Below are positions 13,478 to 26,062 of a stretch of DNA of 64,000 bases, one piece after another. The translations under genes and the position numbers were made by a program. A model generated the notes under the pieces. The model worked only from the letters and a program-made list of their open reading frames with translations, had not been told where the DNA came from and ran no database searches. Origin of the DNA: Amblyornis subalaris (lineage: Eukaryota > Chordata > Aves > Passeriformes > Ptilonorhynchidae); NCBI GenBank assembly GCA_018881555.1, contig JACAXG010000032.1, forward strand, positions 2,802,837-2,866,836, written 5' to 3'. How positions within the stretch are numbered: the stretch's first letter is position 1; the number at the start of each line of letters is the position of its first letter.

Positions 13478-15337
13478 TGTAGGAGGAAGTGGAAGTGAGG
13501 ATAGGCCAAAGAAGAGGAATACAGAACTATTGCTAGAGTGTGAGGGGCAGTCTTAGGAAAGCCAAAGCTAAATTCCTGCTGAATCTGACAAGGGACATCA
13601 AGGATAAGTAGGAAAGCTCCTACTGCTATATTAATAGTAGAAGAAATAAGCAAAATGTAGGGCCAGTGTTTCGGTGCCAGGGGATACAGCGAAGGCTGAC
13701 TCCTGGATACCTTCTTTCCTTTTGTCTTCACAAACCTATTCTCTCAGACTTTTCTGCCCAGAAACAAAGTTCAAGGAAAAAGGGAACTGTCAGTCATACA
13801 AGATCCAGCCATGGACCTCTTGAGAAATTAACCTCTTTTAAGTCTATGGAATTCACAAGGATGCATCCAAGGTTGCAGAGTCAGCTGGCTGATGNCATTG
13901 CAAGGCTTTTGCTTCTCAGTTTTTAAAGGTCCTCTGATAGAGAAAGACAAATGTTGCACAAATTTTCAAAAAGGTCAAGGAAAACAGTCCAGAAAACTGC
14001 AAGGCAGTTCATTCCTGAATGAAATCATGGAACACGTCGTCTTAAAAACCACTTCTGGACATGTGACGTAAAAGGTGACCAGGAAGAGTCAGCACGGATA
14101 TACCAAGGATAAAATATATTTCACCTGCCTGACTGCTTCCTGTGATANAATGTCTAACCTGTCAAAGAGAGGAAAGCAGTAACTGCTCAGTATCTTGACT
14201 TTAGAAAGGCTTTTGATCAAGTCTCCTGCATGTCTCTAAACTGGGCCATGTTATGATCTATTGAACTACTAGATGAACTGCCAAGTGAACTAATAGATAA
14301 GTGAAGCACTACTTGAATTGTTGGCTTCAAAGGATAATAAATAATGGTTCAACTTTACCTGGAGAGGGTAACAAGTAGAATTTCTCAAGGGTCTATTCTG
14401 AGACTCATCCTGTTTAATATCTCTATCAGTGACCTAGAGAAGGAGACAGAAGCAACCTTCTTCACATGTTCAGGTGATACTAATTTGGGTTTGACAGTAA
14501 AGGACAGGACTGTCATTTAGGGAGACAAAGAAAGGCTGGAGGACTGATCCAAGAAGAACTACAAGAAACTGAACAAGGACAAATATGAAGTCTTGTACTG
14601 GAGTTGAAATAAACCCTAGTGTTGATTCAGGCTGGGAACAATGTGAATGATAACAGTTCTTCAGGAAAGGACCTGGTGGTCCTGGGTGACAGTAGTCTGT
14701 AAATGGGTCAGTTGTGCACGCAGTATAGCAGGAAGGAAGGCTAAAAAGATATTGTAAAAGGCTGTATGAAGAAAATCATGCCCAGTCAAGGAACTGATGA
14801 TTTGTTTCCTTTATTATTCAGCTGCACCTGGAATATTGCTTCCAGTTTTGGACTTCCCAATACAAGAAGAACGCTGATAAATAGAAACAAATTAATCTGA
14901 TGGTCCTGAAAGGGTCAAGGTTTGGTGGTTTACACTGTGAGGAGAGGCTGAAGGCTTTAGGCTTTTTCAGCCAGGAGAAGAGTTGTTTTTGTGGGAGTCT
15001 GACTGTAGCCTATCAGCACCCTCAGGTAGCTTACCAAGGTGAAGCCAGTCTCCTTATTTAGGTACAAAATAAATTGCAAGATGACAGTCATCATGAATTG
15101 AAATGGGAAAGTTCTGAGTGAATATTAAGATATGAGTTTTCACTATGAAAATAATTAAGCATTGGCACACGTCACACATAGAGGCTGTTAATTTTCAGTT
15201 CTTGGCAGTTTCCATAACACAACAGCACAATGTCCTAAACAACCCAGTTGCTGAATCCAGCATTGATACTGCTCTGAACAGGAGCTTGGACTAGAGACAT
15301 CTGAGGGTCCCTTTTAATCTGAATGACTCCATGACTC
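13478..15337 (+). mobile_element. CR1 LINE, longer and older copy of a second subfamily
   Basis: About 1.86 kb of heavily mutated CR1. The 5' part matches the reverse-transcriptase frame ('gccaaagaagaggaatacag', 'aggaaagccaaagct', 'aagggacatcaaggataa'). The central part carries the 'ctgtttaatatctctatcagtgacctagag' segment and 'gtgatactaatttgggt', degenerate forms of the RT catalytic neighbourhood. The 3' part has the 'aggagcttggactagagac' and 'gaatgactccatgactc' ending typical of a subfamily distinct from the flanking copies. Many stops and indels, including in the 15.0-15.2 kb part, make it a dead relic. The exact left end is uncertain by some tens of bases. Confidence 0.9.
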
Positions 15338-15469
15338 TTTAGTATTTGGGGATAATGAAAACTCAGCTATGCACAAAGATGAAAAATAAAAGTAAAAAAT
15401 ATTGTTCTATATGAAACTCTTCTGCAGCAAAAATGTTCAAAGGAGTATCTAAAAATTGGAAGAGCATGA

Positions 15470-16363
15470 TGACAGCAAATTTGCAGATGACACCAAGCTG
15501 AGAGGTGCAGTTGTCACACAGAAAGAAGGGATGTTATTCAGGGGACTTGGACAAGCTCAATAAAGTGCTGTCCACGTGAACCTAATGAGATTCAATGCGT
15601 CCAAGTCGAAGTTACTGCATCTGGGTTTGGGCAACCCTAGATATGAGTATAGACTGGGAGATGAAGTCATTGAGAGCAGCCCTGTGGAGAAGGACTTAGG
15701 AGATTCTGGTGGAGGAAAAGCTGGACATGAGCCAGCCATGGGCACTTGCAGACCAGAAGACCAACTGCATCCTGGCCTGCATCAACAGCAGATGGCCAGC
15801 AGGTCAAGGGAGGGGATTCTGCCCCTCTGCTCTGCCCTTGTGAGACCCCACCTGGAGTGCTGCATCCAGCTCTGCAGCCCTTCACAAAGGACAGANGTGG
15901 GTCTGTTAGAGCAGATCCAGAGGAGGCCACAAAGGTGATCAGAGGGCTGCAGCACCTCTCCTGTAAAGACAGACTGAGAAAGCTGGAATCGTTCAACCTG
16001 GAGAAGACTGAGGACATCTCACTGCAGCCTTTCAGTACTTAAAGAGAGATTACGTAAAAGATGGAGAGTGACTTTTTGGATGGGCAGATAATGATAGAAC
16101 AAGAGGAAACAGTTTTAAACTAAAAGAGGAGAGACTTAGGCTATGTATTAGAAGGAAATTCTTTACCATAAGGGTAGTGAGGCACTGGAGCAGATTGTGC
16201 AGAGAAGCTGTGGCTGCCCCATCCCTGGAAGTGCTCAAGGCCAGGTTGGATGTGATCCTGGGCAAACTGATCTAGTGGGTGGCATCCCTACACATGGGGA
16301 GGGGTTGGAACTGGATGATCTTTAAGGTCCCTTCCTAAGCCATTCTATTATATGATTCTATGA
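15470..16363 (+). mobile_element. CR1 LINE, third tandem copy
   Basis: The copy begins with 'gcaaatttgcagatgacacc', continues through the RT C-terminal tail and ends with cattctattatatgattctatg (about 16340-16362). A residual frame at 15576-15938 still reads [20 protein letters not shown], the conserved CR1 motif downstream of the RT core. The 3' untranslated part has 'cagcctttcagtacttaaag', 'ggcactggagcagattgtgc', 'tggaagtgctcaaggccagg' and 'tgatctttaaggtcccttcc'. It is a third subfamily, less diverged than the 13.5-15.3 kb copy. Stops and frameshifts break the coding part. Confidence 0.94.
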
Positions 16364-19300
16364 ATGTTAGCATTGTGCCAGGTAATAACGAGTCCATATG
16401 TGAAAGGCTTCAGTTGAAAAGAAGAGTGAAATAAAAGGTCGAAGAGCACTCTAGATGTTCTGGAAGAGAAACATACAATAGAAGTAAATTATGTGGGAAC
16501 AGAAGATGAACTGAGAAGACCTTGAGTACTACTCCAAAGAGTAAATCCTAGTACGTGTACATTATTAGACTGAGAGCAAAACCAAATTCAAAGAAAAAAG
16601 GTGTAGCAAATAGGTTTAAGATTGAGAAAAAAAAAAAAAAAGATATTACAAGCTTAGGGAATTGTAGGTTGTTTTTACTGGGGTTTTGTTACCGTTGTTT
16701 GTTGTTGTTATTGTTGTTGTTTGTTGTTGTTGTTTTGTCTTGTCTTGTCTTTAAACAGACTTCTATTTGCTCATGAGACATTGAAGCAGCACAGAGGATA
16801 GGCAAAGCACAAGTCCAAAAGATAAGGTATACGGTCAGCCATACTAAAGTGCTTGTAAACAAGCTGTCTGGAGAAAAGTCTGAATACAACTCTGTAAATT
16901 TATCAGTGCCATGTCAGATATAAAGACTACAGAAAGGAGAAAAATGTAATTTTAGACAAGATGAGGTCTTCTAAGAGAAGTAGACCATTAAAAGATCATG
17001 CTCTTTTTCAATCATTACTTTGAAATATCTAAACAGGCTCTTTATAAAGAAAGATGGGGAAAAGTGCTTTATCTTAAATTATTTTAATTTTTTTAATGAG
17101 ACTATTGACTTTACAATACAAGACTAATAGATATAGTCAGTTATGTCAGAAATTTAAAATATCCTTTGGAATTGAAAGTGTATAATCATACTACCAATTC
17201 TTTCACACTATGCACAAATCACAATTGCATTAGAGACAAAGCTGAGTCTGTTATAAGCTGATGTCCTTTACTTGATCAGCATTGCCAGGCACTTGAAAAT
17301 ACTGGACAATTAATCAATTTTCCAAATTCACCAATGCTTTGGTCTAATTTAAGTTCACATTAAGATTCTTTTTCTTGTGAAAATCTGTGTGGATTATAAC
17401 TGTACTCATACTTCTTCCAATCACAGTAGTAATTNGGAAAAATCATGCCCAGATGAAACTGTGAATGCAAGGACTTAATACAGATGTTTGTTGCTTACTA
17501 AGTTTTCTGATAGCACTGATAACAGCAGTAGGTAGTACATGACTATTTTTAAACAGGAAGGCTGCAATTTTTGTATCTGCTAACCATGAGAATGTCACAT
17601 CATGCTTTCTGTGAGCTCTGCTCACACACAGTATCCCACTGAGTATTGTACCCACTCTATATTCCCACTGCTGCTCAGAAGTGAGATGATTTTGTCCAGT
17701 GTGGTAGGAGACTGATTAAAATCACAGCTCTTATCGAAGCAGTAAAACATATCTCCAGATCTTTCCATTCCCTGTAGCTTCTGGCTTCCACTCCTATCTT
17801 CCACAGGGAAACTGTCTCACTCTAATTGCAGAACTAATAGTTAAAATTTGGAAACATACCCCTAAATACCAATTGAGTCCTTAGCTGCTCAAGCCACAGC
17901 TTAGCTGCTACAGTCAGACCCTGACTTTTTCATAAAAATTGGGGTAGAAAATTGGCATAATAGGAAATAGAAAGAACATTTTCAGTCTCAATTTAGTTCA
18001 AATGAAAACAAATACAGCAAAATTTTGTAAACAGTAAATACACCCAAAAACTCCTTAGGTAATTAGGAATGAAGCAAGACATTCTGACCCCTAGAGCAGT
18101 TTTCCCAAGCAAACCGAGAATCAGCAGAATGTTGCCACCCAGTTATAAAATATTTTTATTCTATTTATCCTTAAAATGTCATCATGCAGATTCTTTGAAG
18201 GATGGAACATGAAGAATATGAGTAATGTGTAAGAAATGCAAACTATTTCCCAATCTTTTCCTATATACTATTTCTGAAAATGTCACTACCATGCTGAGTC
18301 TACTAATAGGATCATTAGCTCATCAAATCAGGCTTAGAGTCTAAAACTGAGAAATGAGACACGCTCACAAAATATCTCTGAAGAAATAGCTAATTAGGTG
18401 GAAGATGGCATGGTGTGGGCTCTGGAAAAGGTCAGACTAAAAGTAAGGCTTATGGGGTAGAATCTTAACAACCAAAATATACTTTTGAAATACGAGGAAA
18501 TGGGAATGCAATGGGCATTCACAGCCTAAAGCCTCTCACATGCAAAGTGGTACCTGAAGAACCAGATATGAGACACCACGGGAATTCTCACCCTTGCCCA
18601 GTCTATCATACAGCTCTCCAGAGGTGTTCTTTTCCATGTTGGAGTTACCTGCCTGGCATACAACCAGCNTCAACCACTGCCTCTGAGGTCCTTTCCCAAA
18701 CTTTATGATTTTGTGATAACTCCGGTTGCTGTCAAGTGGAGCTAAGAATTCAAACTTGAATTTCCTCACTGGAAAAAAAAAAGAAAATAAACAAACAAAT
18801 AAACCAAAACAGAAGAGGAAGGAAATTTGGGGTAGTTTACAGAAAATGGACATTGTACAGTGAGACTGGGAAAGTACCTGCTGTCCTCAGAGTTAATAAT
18901 CTGGGCTACAGTTACTCTAACACTATCCACCCTACCTTGTTTCCAGTCACAAATCAGTTCAAATTTACACTGTACCTATCTCTATTTATACATATGTATA
19001 TGCATAACATGTAATAATACAGTCATTCACAGAAACATGAAAATAGTTGTTAATGAGGAATGAAATAAAATATTCCAAACATCAGGAATTATTTGAGTAC
19101 AGATGAGATGACAATTTCAATATAGATGAGATGGCATAGGAGGTTCAAGGAGGCCTATTTTTACTCACTATAAAGATGGGTAGGTGGAGAGAGGAACCCA
19201 GCAGGAGGAAGGACTCATTTTCTTTTTAAAGCAAAGATGCAGAAGGTGTACAGGAAGCGCAGGATTTTGATTGACTCCTCAAGGCTAAGAAGAGGGAATA

Positions 19301-20459
19301 GGAGAATGACAGTTCCTGATCTTACCCATTTGTGAGAAAGTCAAATGGGGTAAAAGGACAGAGACAGAAAGACAGGGATGTCACTAATGCTAGTTTCCTT
19401 GAGACATTCAAATACAGGACAGAGACCTGTGAGAGGCTGAGACCAAAACATGAACAGAAAGGTTATTTTGGGACATCTCCAAACTTTCAAAATTTAAGGA
19501 AGATATCTTTAAAATGAATATTGTCCTCATTTAACTCTCAGGTTTGTCAGACTTTAGATTTGTATGGGTTGAGCAGGATTCCTAGAAGCTACAAGTGAAA
19601 TGTTCNCAGTCGAAAAGGTGGACAATAAATTCTTGGAATTGCTAACCGAAGAGGGTGAAAATAATAAGTCAAAGCCTCATAGGTTTGATATTCACTTACC
19701 GTAAGATCGCAGAAGAACCCACGCTTAATTTAAACTAAATAGGACTCACAAACAGCTGTAGAAAGCCTAGTGCAACCTAACACATTTCCTCACTTACATG
19801 AAGAAATGAGAAGAGACAGGAACACTGAGTGTGTAAAAGAGCCGGAAACTGTCAGAAAACTTCCAATTCAATCCCGCACTGACATTGGCAAAAAGCGACA
19901 AACCCAAGTAGACAGTATAACAACCAGTTTAGGATTACACCTCTGTTAGAGCAGCTGGCAACAGAGCCACTGCGGTTAGGAGAGGAGCTGGAAAATGTCC
20001 AAGGACTGAAAAAGACACAAGCACAATACTCACATGCTGTCACACAAGTGCAAAACTGTGGGTAACTATAAAAAAGGAGCTGCAAGGAAATGGCCAGGCT
20101 TGCAAACAGCGACTGACCTTGTCATCAGAAGTAGTCATGAGTACCTGTGGCATGTCAGCTGAAGTCTCAAAGCAAGTGGGAGATCTACACACATATAAAT
20201 AATATCTGGCTCCGTCAATAAGATTGAAGGTGATATGGTACACTGGCAAAACAAATAGCTTAGTAATGCTGTCTATACTCCTGGAATGAGAAGTCATTAT
20301 ACTGGTATGCATTAGGTGGACTAATAATTGATTATCTGCAGAATAGGCACGTATTTCTGAATTAGTTGCATAGAATCTGTTTATATTTGCTAGACAGGAA
20401 GAGTACTTGTCAAAAGNATGCCATCTCATGACAAAACAGACAAATCAAAATGGCCTTCA
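16364..20459. other. Unique sequence with simple repeats
   Basis: No gene recognised. It contains a 15-base A run (16627-16641), a GTT/TTGTC simple repeat (16694-16752) and an imperfect repeat of 'agatgagatg' near 19100-19135. On the minus strand at 19700-19792 a pyrimidine-rich acceptor and an ACG|GTAAGTG donor bound 93 bases, but all three frames contain stops, so at most it could be a noncoding exon. Confidence 0.5.
16694..16752. repeat. GTT / TTGTC simple repeat
   Basis: A GTT-rich stretch passes into three TTGTC-type units (tgttttgtcttgtcttgtct). It is a simple-sequence expansion about 330 bases downstream of the CR1 cluster. Confidence 0.9.
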
Positions 20460-20690
20460 TACTAACCTACAAATGTATATTCCTTTCCTGAAAAAGATGT
20501 TTTAAATATAGACCTTTGTAAACTGACCTAAACTGTATAAAAGCCTAAGACAAAATATTTAAGCTTCCTAGAACACATTCAGTTGGTCAAACACAGTAGC
20601 CTGGTGCCCTTTGGGACTCTTCCGACAATACAGTTAATACAACCTGGACAGCTTTTACACTCTCCCTAAAGAAAACATATAGGTCTTGAT
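20460..20690 (+). promoter_or_regulatory. TATA-containing segment with LTR-like layout
   Basis: A clean TATA box (gtataaaagcc, 20535-20545) is followed by a stretch of about 65 bases, then 'cctggtgccctttgggactc' (20601-20620) and a degenerate polyadenylation-like 'caatacagttaatacaac'. The order TATA, short leader, polyadenylation-like signal is that of a retroviral LTR R/U5 region, and the TGGTGCCC...GGGACTC piece has some resemblance to a tRNA-complementary primer site. I could not locate TG/CA ends or a target duplication, so this may be an old LTR fragment or a chance TATA context. Confidence 0.3.
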
Positions 20691-22972
20691 TCAGTTGGCC
20701 TCACATAAATATCATATACTAGATTGTGTGAAACATCTGCAGACTTCTCACAGATACAGCAGAGGACCCAGGGGAGTTCCACATCCTTTTAGAGAGAGCT
20801 CTGAGGGCTGGACAGGGCTTAGTGGAGCATTTGAGGTACCTGTAAACATCAGTCTGTGGGTAACCAAAGCAAACTTACTGAGCACAACAAACTTACAAAG
20901 TATAACTGAACTCTGAGGGCCCAGAGATCAACTAGTGTGGTATAATTATGCCCTTATTATTACTCTCTGTGTCCAAAACATGTTAGCATCATTCAAATTA
21001 CCTTTTGTAAATAATCTCTGGTCTATGCTATGTTTCAAAGCATGCCCTGGAATTATTCAGGTGAGAACTCTTGGAAATAACCTAACACTGGACTGAGGAC
21101 AATGTAATACTGTGAATGATTAACATCCAATACCTGACCCACCATCTTCTCTCTGTTTAATTTGCTCATATGGGTGTATCTAGAGGCAGTCAGCTTTCTA
21201 TATTCCAAGAGCTACATCAACTGTTTCTCTGTTAACTGTAACAGGAGCTTAAATGTTAGTTCTCATGAAGATGGGCATATATATACACCTTGTGAACAAA
21301 TAGACTTAAATATCTTAATAAAAAATTAATTTCATTGCATAAATCATGTTAGCCCCTCCTATCACAGTTTCTAGATGAATTATCGAAAGAAGAAAAAAGA
21401 AAAAGAAACAGCAAGCAAAATGCNTAATACTTTTTCTCCATTTTTATAAGAAGATGTATCACTGATGGTCATGATTACAAGTCTTCATCATGCAAAAACT
21501 ATTCTGAACCACNGAAGAAATGAAGAGGGTTTAAAAAAAAAAAATATCTATCTAACTATTATCAGATAGAATGTGACTTTGGGTGTCTCTCATCACTTGA
21601 TACATCCTTCATCACAAAAGGAACATCAATCAGTTGTCCTTACAAGTGAAATACTGGAAGTGGAGCTGCTGCTTGAGTATAATTGAAAAGAAAGCTTTTC
21701 CAGTAATGTGGACAAGTTAATCTTTTCTTTGTTGAGCAGTGAGTTCAATACACAAACAAAAAGCAGACGCTTTTGAAGGGAAAACNGATTGCACTTAAAT
21801 CCAGAGTACAAACCTTCCAGCCAACATATACCAATAAAAACAGATTATATGAGTCAAAAAGATGCTTACAATAGCAATTTCCTTTTCTAAGTTTTCACTT
21901 AAGAAACTAACATCAAAGGAGTATTTGGAGTTCTAAAAACAACTTCAGCTGCCCATTGACTCTGACAGAGATTACAAAATCATCCACTTCTCAATCACAG
22001 CAAGTGCTGACAGTCTGAAAAGCACACAGCATTCCTTTGTGATGTGGAGCCTATAAAACCGTTTGATGATACAGAAGACAAAGTGTTCTTGGAGATGATT
22101 CCTTATTTGCTAGCATGTAACTGTTTAGAAATGCTGATGATGGAACCTTGAAAATTAAAATCACAGGTTTTGAAAAGCTTAAAAATCTGGAGTCTTTTGT
22201 TAATGCAGTGAATTCAGAGCCGGATCACAATTAAAACATATTGTAGGATTAGTATATGATAAAACCCACAAATGTAACAGAGAGAAATGAGACCTGAGCA
22301 GACTCATTTGTTCTAGAGACAGAACACAAGCCTATTCCTGACAATTATATACCTATTCAGTAAGACACAATGAAGACAACAAATCATTCTTATTCAGGAA
22401 ATCCAATTTTCCTTTTCCAATTAAAATGAAAAATATTGAGTACATGGCAGCAGTCTCATGAGTCTGCTGTAGCCTTCAATGACCGCAGACTTCAGCAGCT
22501 CTAGATGGTGCATTTACAACATCTTGACATCATAAGAAAGAAGGAAACTTAGGGGAAAAAAAAACCTTATGCAAACCATTAAAAAGATTTAATTTTATAT
22601 CACTTCTGCCTAATAGTACCCTAAAGTACATATTCATGTTATTAAGTCAATCCCTGTAAAAGTGAGACTTGTCCTTCTTAACTTTAGGTGTCTGAAGGCT
22701 GGTTTTAAAATTAAAGTGTCTAGGCTCTATCTTGGAGAGAGAAACATTTATAGTAGGTCATTCATTCCCACTATTTTGTGATGAGATGGACTGACTTCTG
22801 ATGGCATTTAACCCTTATTTTTCACTGATGAAGAGAAGTCTGATAACCTGCTTAGACTAGATGCCTAGTGTACAAAGGTGGCCAGAAGTCAAATTCCATT
22901 CTCGTATGTGTTTGTAAAAGAAGATTCAAAACCTNAAGCTATATGATGCATTTTCTTGTCTTTATTATGCAG
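20691..22972. other. Unique sequence upstream of the candidate terminal exon
   Basis: No recognisable gene or element. Contains an isolated donor-like CAG|GTGAGA at 21060/21061 without a good acceptor. The last 25 bases form a branch/pyrimidine tract (gcattttcttgtctttattatgcag) serving the candidate exon that follows. Confidence 0.5.
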
Positions 22973-23174
22973 AAAGAGCGAGAGTACTGTTTTCTTGAAA
23001 GCTGCTGCTCTTGGTGGTGCTGCCATATGCTCTCCAAGCATTACGCGGGTGGCTGGAACACTTGCCCAGGAACTGGAGAATCTGAGTTTAGCCAGACATT
23101 CTCAGAATAGTGTGGAAAACAACAGTTGTTCTGGTTCATTGAACCTTTCCCTTCAGACGTTAAACATAGTCTAA
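22973..23174 (+). CDS. Candidate terminal coding exon, protein unknown
   Basis: A strong acceptor (ttttcttgtctttattatgcag) ends at 22972. The following frame stays open for 66 codons to a TAA at 23172-23174. The first base completes an incoming codon, so an upstream exon would have to end in phase 2. The product starts KSESTVFLKAAALGGAAICS, has an Ala/Gly-rich patch, then a helix-like TLAQELENLSLARH stretch and a Ser/Asn-rich tail ending LQTLNIV. There are no transmembrane segments. At least four CpGs fall in this 200-base interval (gagcgag, acgcggg, gacgtt), more than its surroundings, which fits coding or conserved DNA. Overlapping frames on both strands are also long, which weakens the case. 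Polyadenylation-type AATAAA motifs occur about 1.0 and 1.4 kb downstream. I do not recognise the protein. Confidence 0.33.
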
Positions 23175-23769
23175 ACCTGCAGAATTCATGGGCCCAGAAG
23201 CACAAGCCATTTCTGATATTTTTGTTGGAAAGGTTTTCTAAATTAAAAATGTATAAGATAGTGTTGGACATGGGGACCAGAATCCTCTGTCTTTCTCTCA
23301 TTTCACTAGTTGATGGATCACAAATATTAGAATTCTGCATTTGTATTCTCCTTTTAAAAGGAAGCAATATGTTTAAAGAGGGTGCTAGAAACTCCAATAT
23401 AACATTTAGATGAGCAGTGCTAATACCTCAGGGAACTTACACATCTGTGACAATAGTAAACAGCTTCTTCAAGTGGTGAATCTCTGTTCAGGCAGGTGGA
23501 GTGCAAAAGTGTTGGACTGGGTTATTAGGAAGTTTTCTGTTTCATGAAATGATATATAGTAATAACAAAGAGAGAAGTCATCTTATTTCTCTACTCTGAA
23601 GGTGTGAAATGAAGGTGAAGAGCAATATGTGAATATTGCAGAAAGAAACAGAAGAAAGCTATCATTTCCAGTGTACAACACACTCAGCTTTGCTTCATAT
23701 GTGTGAAGTACACCAGTTAAATTCAAACTACTTGGCACAAATTAAAAATCTTCAGTTAATTTTGTCAAG

Positions 23770-23859
23770 AAAACAAAAAAAAAACCCCAACAAACCAACA
23801 AAACCAACAAAAGAAACAACCAACCCATCAACCAAAATCAACCAAAAAAACCCAACAAC
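23770..23859. repeat. A/C low-complexity tract (AAC, CCAA-rich)
   Basis: A nearly G-free, A/C-only stretch with irregular aac, ccaa and aaaac units. The complementary strand is T/G-rich. It is simple sequence, not coding despite the open frame through it. Confidence 0.85.
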
Positions 23860-24250
23860 CAGACATCACTCAGACTTATACATTTATTAGAGAAACACTG
23901 CATGCATCAAGAGAAATGTATCAACCTGAATGGCATTTTGCATAAGAAAAAAAGGATTTCTTTTTGTTTTGATTGCAGAGGACAGAACCAGTTCCACTGA
24001 TCTGAACACAACTAATAGACTATTTAAACCATGTTCAGCATTCATTTGTGACTCCTCAATTCTTACAAAACTTTAGTCATAGGTTGAACCCACCTGTAAG
24101 TCTGGATTTTCACTGAAAAGAAATACAAATCCAATAAGTTTAACGTAGCTGGGACAACAAGGAACAATGGCACAACTTTTGTTATTGTTGTTCCTACTGA
24201 TTGTCACAATAAATTTCAGTAGTCAGAAAGATACCCCTCAAAGGGGCTAT

Positions 24251-24370
24251 GGGAAGGGGAGAGGAGAGAAGAGGAGGAGAGGAGAGGAGAGGAGAGGAGA
24301 GGAGAGGAGAGGAGAGGAGAGGAGAGGAGAGAAAAAAGGAAAGGCAAAAAGGAAAGGAAAAAGGGAAGGA
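24251..24370 (+). repeat. GGAGA pentanucleotide array in a long polypurine tract
   Basis: Positions 24251-24344 are 94 consecutive purines, including about eleven GGAGA units (24276-24330). After a single C at 24345 the purine run continues to 24370 as AAGG/GGAAA units. Open frames on both strands translate to Gly/Glu/Arg- or Ser/Leu/Pro-rich repeats and are artefacts of the array. Mirror-symmetric polypurine runs like this can form triplex (H-) DNA and stall polymerases. Confidence 0.95.
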
Positions 24371-26040
24371 TAAAAGGGGAAGCCCTCTGCTTTTTCATCT
24401 TCTGGGGATTAGAAGCAGTATCTTCAAGTTTGAGGAAAAAAAAATACCCAGTTTAGAAAGCATGGCAAGTACAAGTTTAACTTTATAGCTGTAGAATTTG
24501 CTACAGAAACAGAATGCAAAACTTGGCTGGCCTTTCATCAACAGAAGTTCCTGGAGGAATGTTTCAATTAAATATCAATAAAAAGATTTTCTTAGTGTTT
24601 TGCCCTTTGCCTAAAGCATATTAGCTGTGTCAAAATGTCATTAAAGGTAAAATAAGATAACTTTAAAAGTAACTCAGGTATACTTTGAATCTATGTTTGA
24701 GAAAATTCTTAGGTTTACAGTCCGGTGTCAGCAAATAACAACAGTGCAAAAATTAGGGTAACACTTGTGAATTCAGTGTGTTTTGGAAAGGATAGAAAAC
24801 AGCAATGCTGAATGTCTCAAATTACACGGGGATTATGTTCAGGCTGAGTACCAATTTTTAATTTGTTTAGTTAATTCTAATTACCATATTAAAGTTCTTT
24901 ACCAAAATGTAGGAATCTGAACAATAGAGATCCATAATGACATTAATACAAAGGAAGCACTTTATTACTCTCTTCATATCCACAGTCCTTGGCCTGGCAG
25001 AGCAAATGAGCAGCAGATGCTAAAGATGTATCTTGGGCAAATTGAAAAGGAATGAGTGTTCAAAATGTCTTTCTATAATTCAATTCACATTCTGCAATTT
25101 ACNTATTCATTTAAATCTATGGTCATACCATCCACAAAGTGTTGGGGTAGCTAATTCTATTTAAGGGATCTTATAGTAACTTAAAATCTGTGGTGTGAAA
25201 ACAGCCTAGCCTGCACATGTCATTTCAAGATAAACACATTCCAAACCAGGAAATCAACATGTCAGATGAATTTATTAACTACACAATTTAACAAGACCCA
25301 AGTATCTTTTTCAGTGTCAAAGGCAAATTATTTCTAGTTCCATATCCAGCCAGCTAACCAAATTTCCATCCATCTCAGTTTCTCAGAAGAGCAAATTAGT
25401 GTGAGAGGACAGGCCATTGCACTGGAACTCCATCATCTATAGAGGATAAATACTGAAATTATTTTAACTCAGGCCAACCAGCACTTTGAAATAACAGGTG
25501 TATTTGAGAAGGCAGCCTGGGCCAGGAATCATTCTCATTAGGCACTTCGCATGTGGCCACCCTATTTCAGAGGCTAAGAGAGATTAGTAAAATGAATTTG
25601 CTGTAATTTTGCCATTTGGCTTTAAGGCCAGAAAGCAAACCTTGGCACTGCTTTGTAATTGAAATAAACATAGCCACAAACCATAGTGTTTTCTATTTAT
25701 ATTCCCACTGTTTTCACCATTGCAAAAGTATCAGCCTCTATGAGTTTTTAATCAAAAGACTGTTCACCTCATTACGTCTAGACTATAGAATAGCTCCATG
25801 TTAGACAAGTCAGGTTTGAAAGTTTTTGAGGAACTCTGATGAGTGAAAAGATATGGCATGTGTCGTCTCTTCTTGACATCAATATCTAATTATTTCAGAA
25901 AGGAAAGAAATCTGTTATGAAAGTTATTTATGTGTTATAAGTAGTGGGCTTGAATCTGATCTAACCCAGATCAGAAGGGTTTAATAGTGGTGTCTCTTAA
26001 GAGAGATAGTCAAGTGATTGTACAAGTACATATATGTTGA

Positions 26041-26062
26041 ATATACATATTCATATGTATAT
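26041..26062. repeat. Near-perfect AT palindrome
   Basis: Ten-base arms atatacatat and atatgtatat flank a two-base centre (tc). It lies in a TA/CA-rich patch and could extrude as a small cruciform. No function is implied. Confidence 0.8.

Noticed and set aside
23041..23397. 118-codon minus-strand frame
   Set aside because: No good donor or acceptor was found, and the overlapping plus-strand frame has a strong acceptor and better composition.
24093..24111. 19-base minus-strand microexon candidate
   Set aside because: Strong acceptor and CAG|GTGGGT donor, but 19 bases carry no independent evidence.
24167..24488. Open frames on both strands through the GGAGA array
   Set aside because: They translate a pentanucleotide repeat and have no splice or family support.
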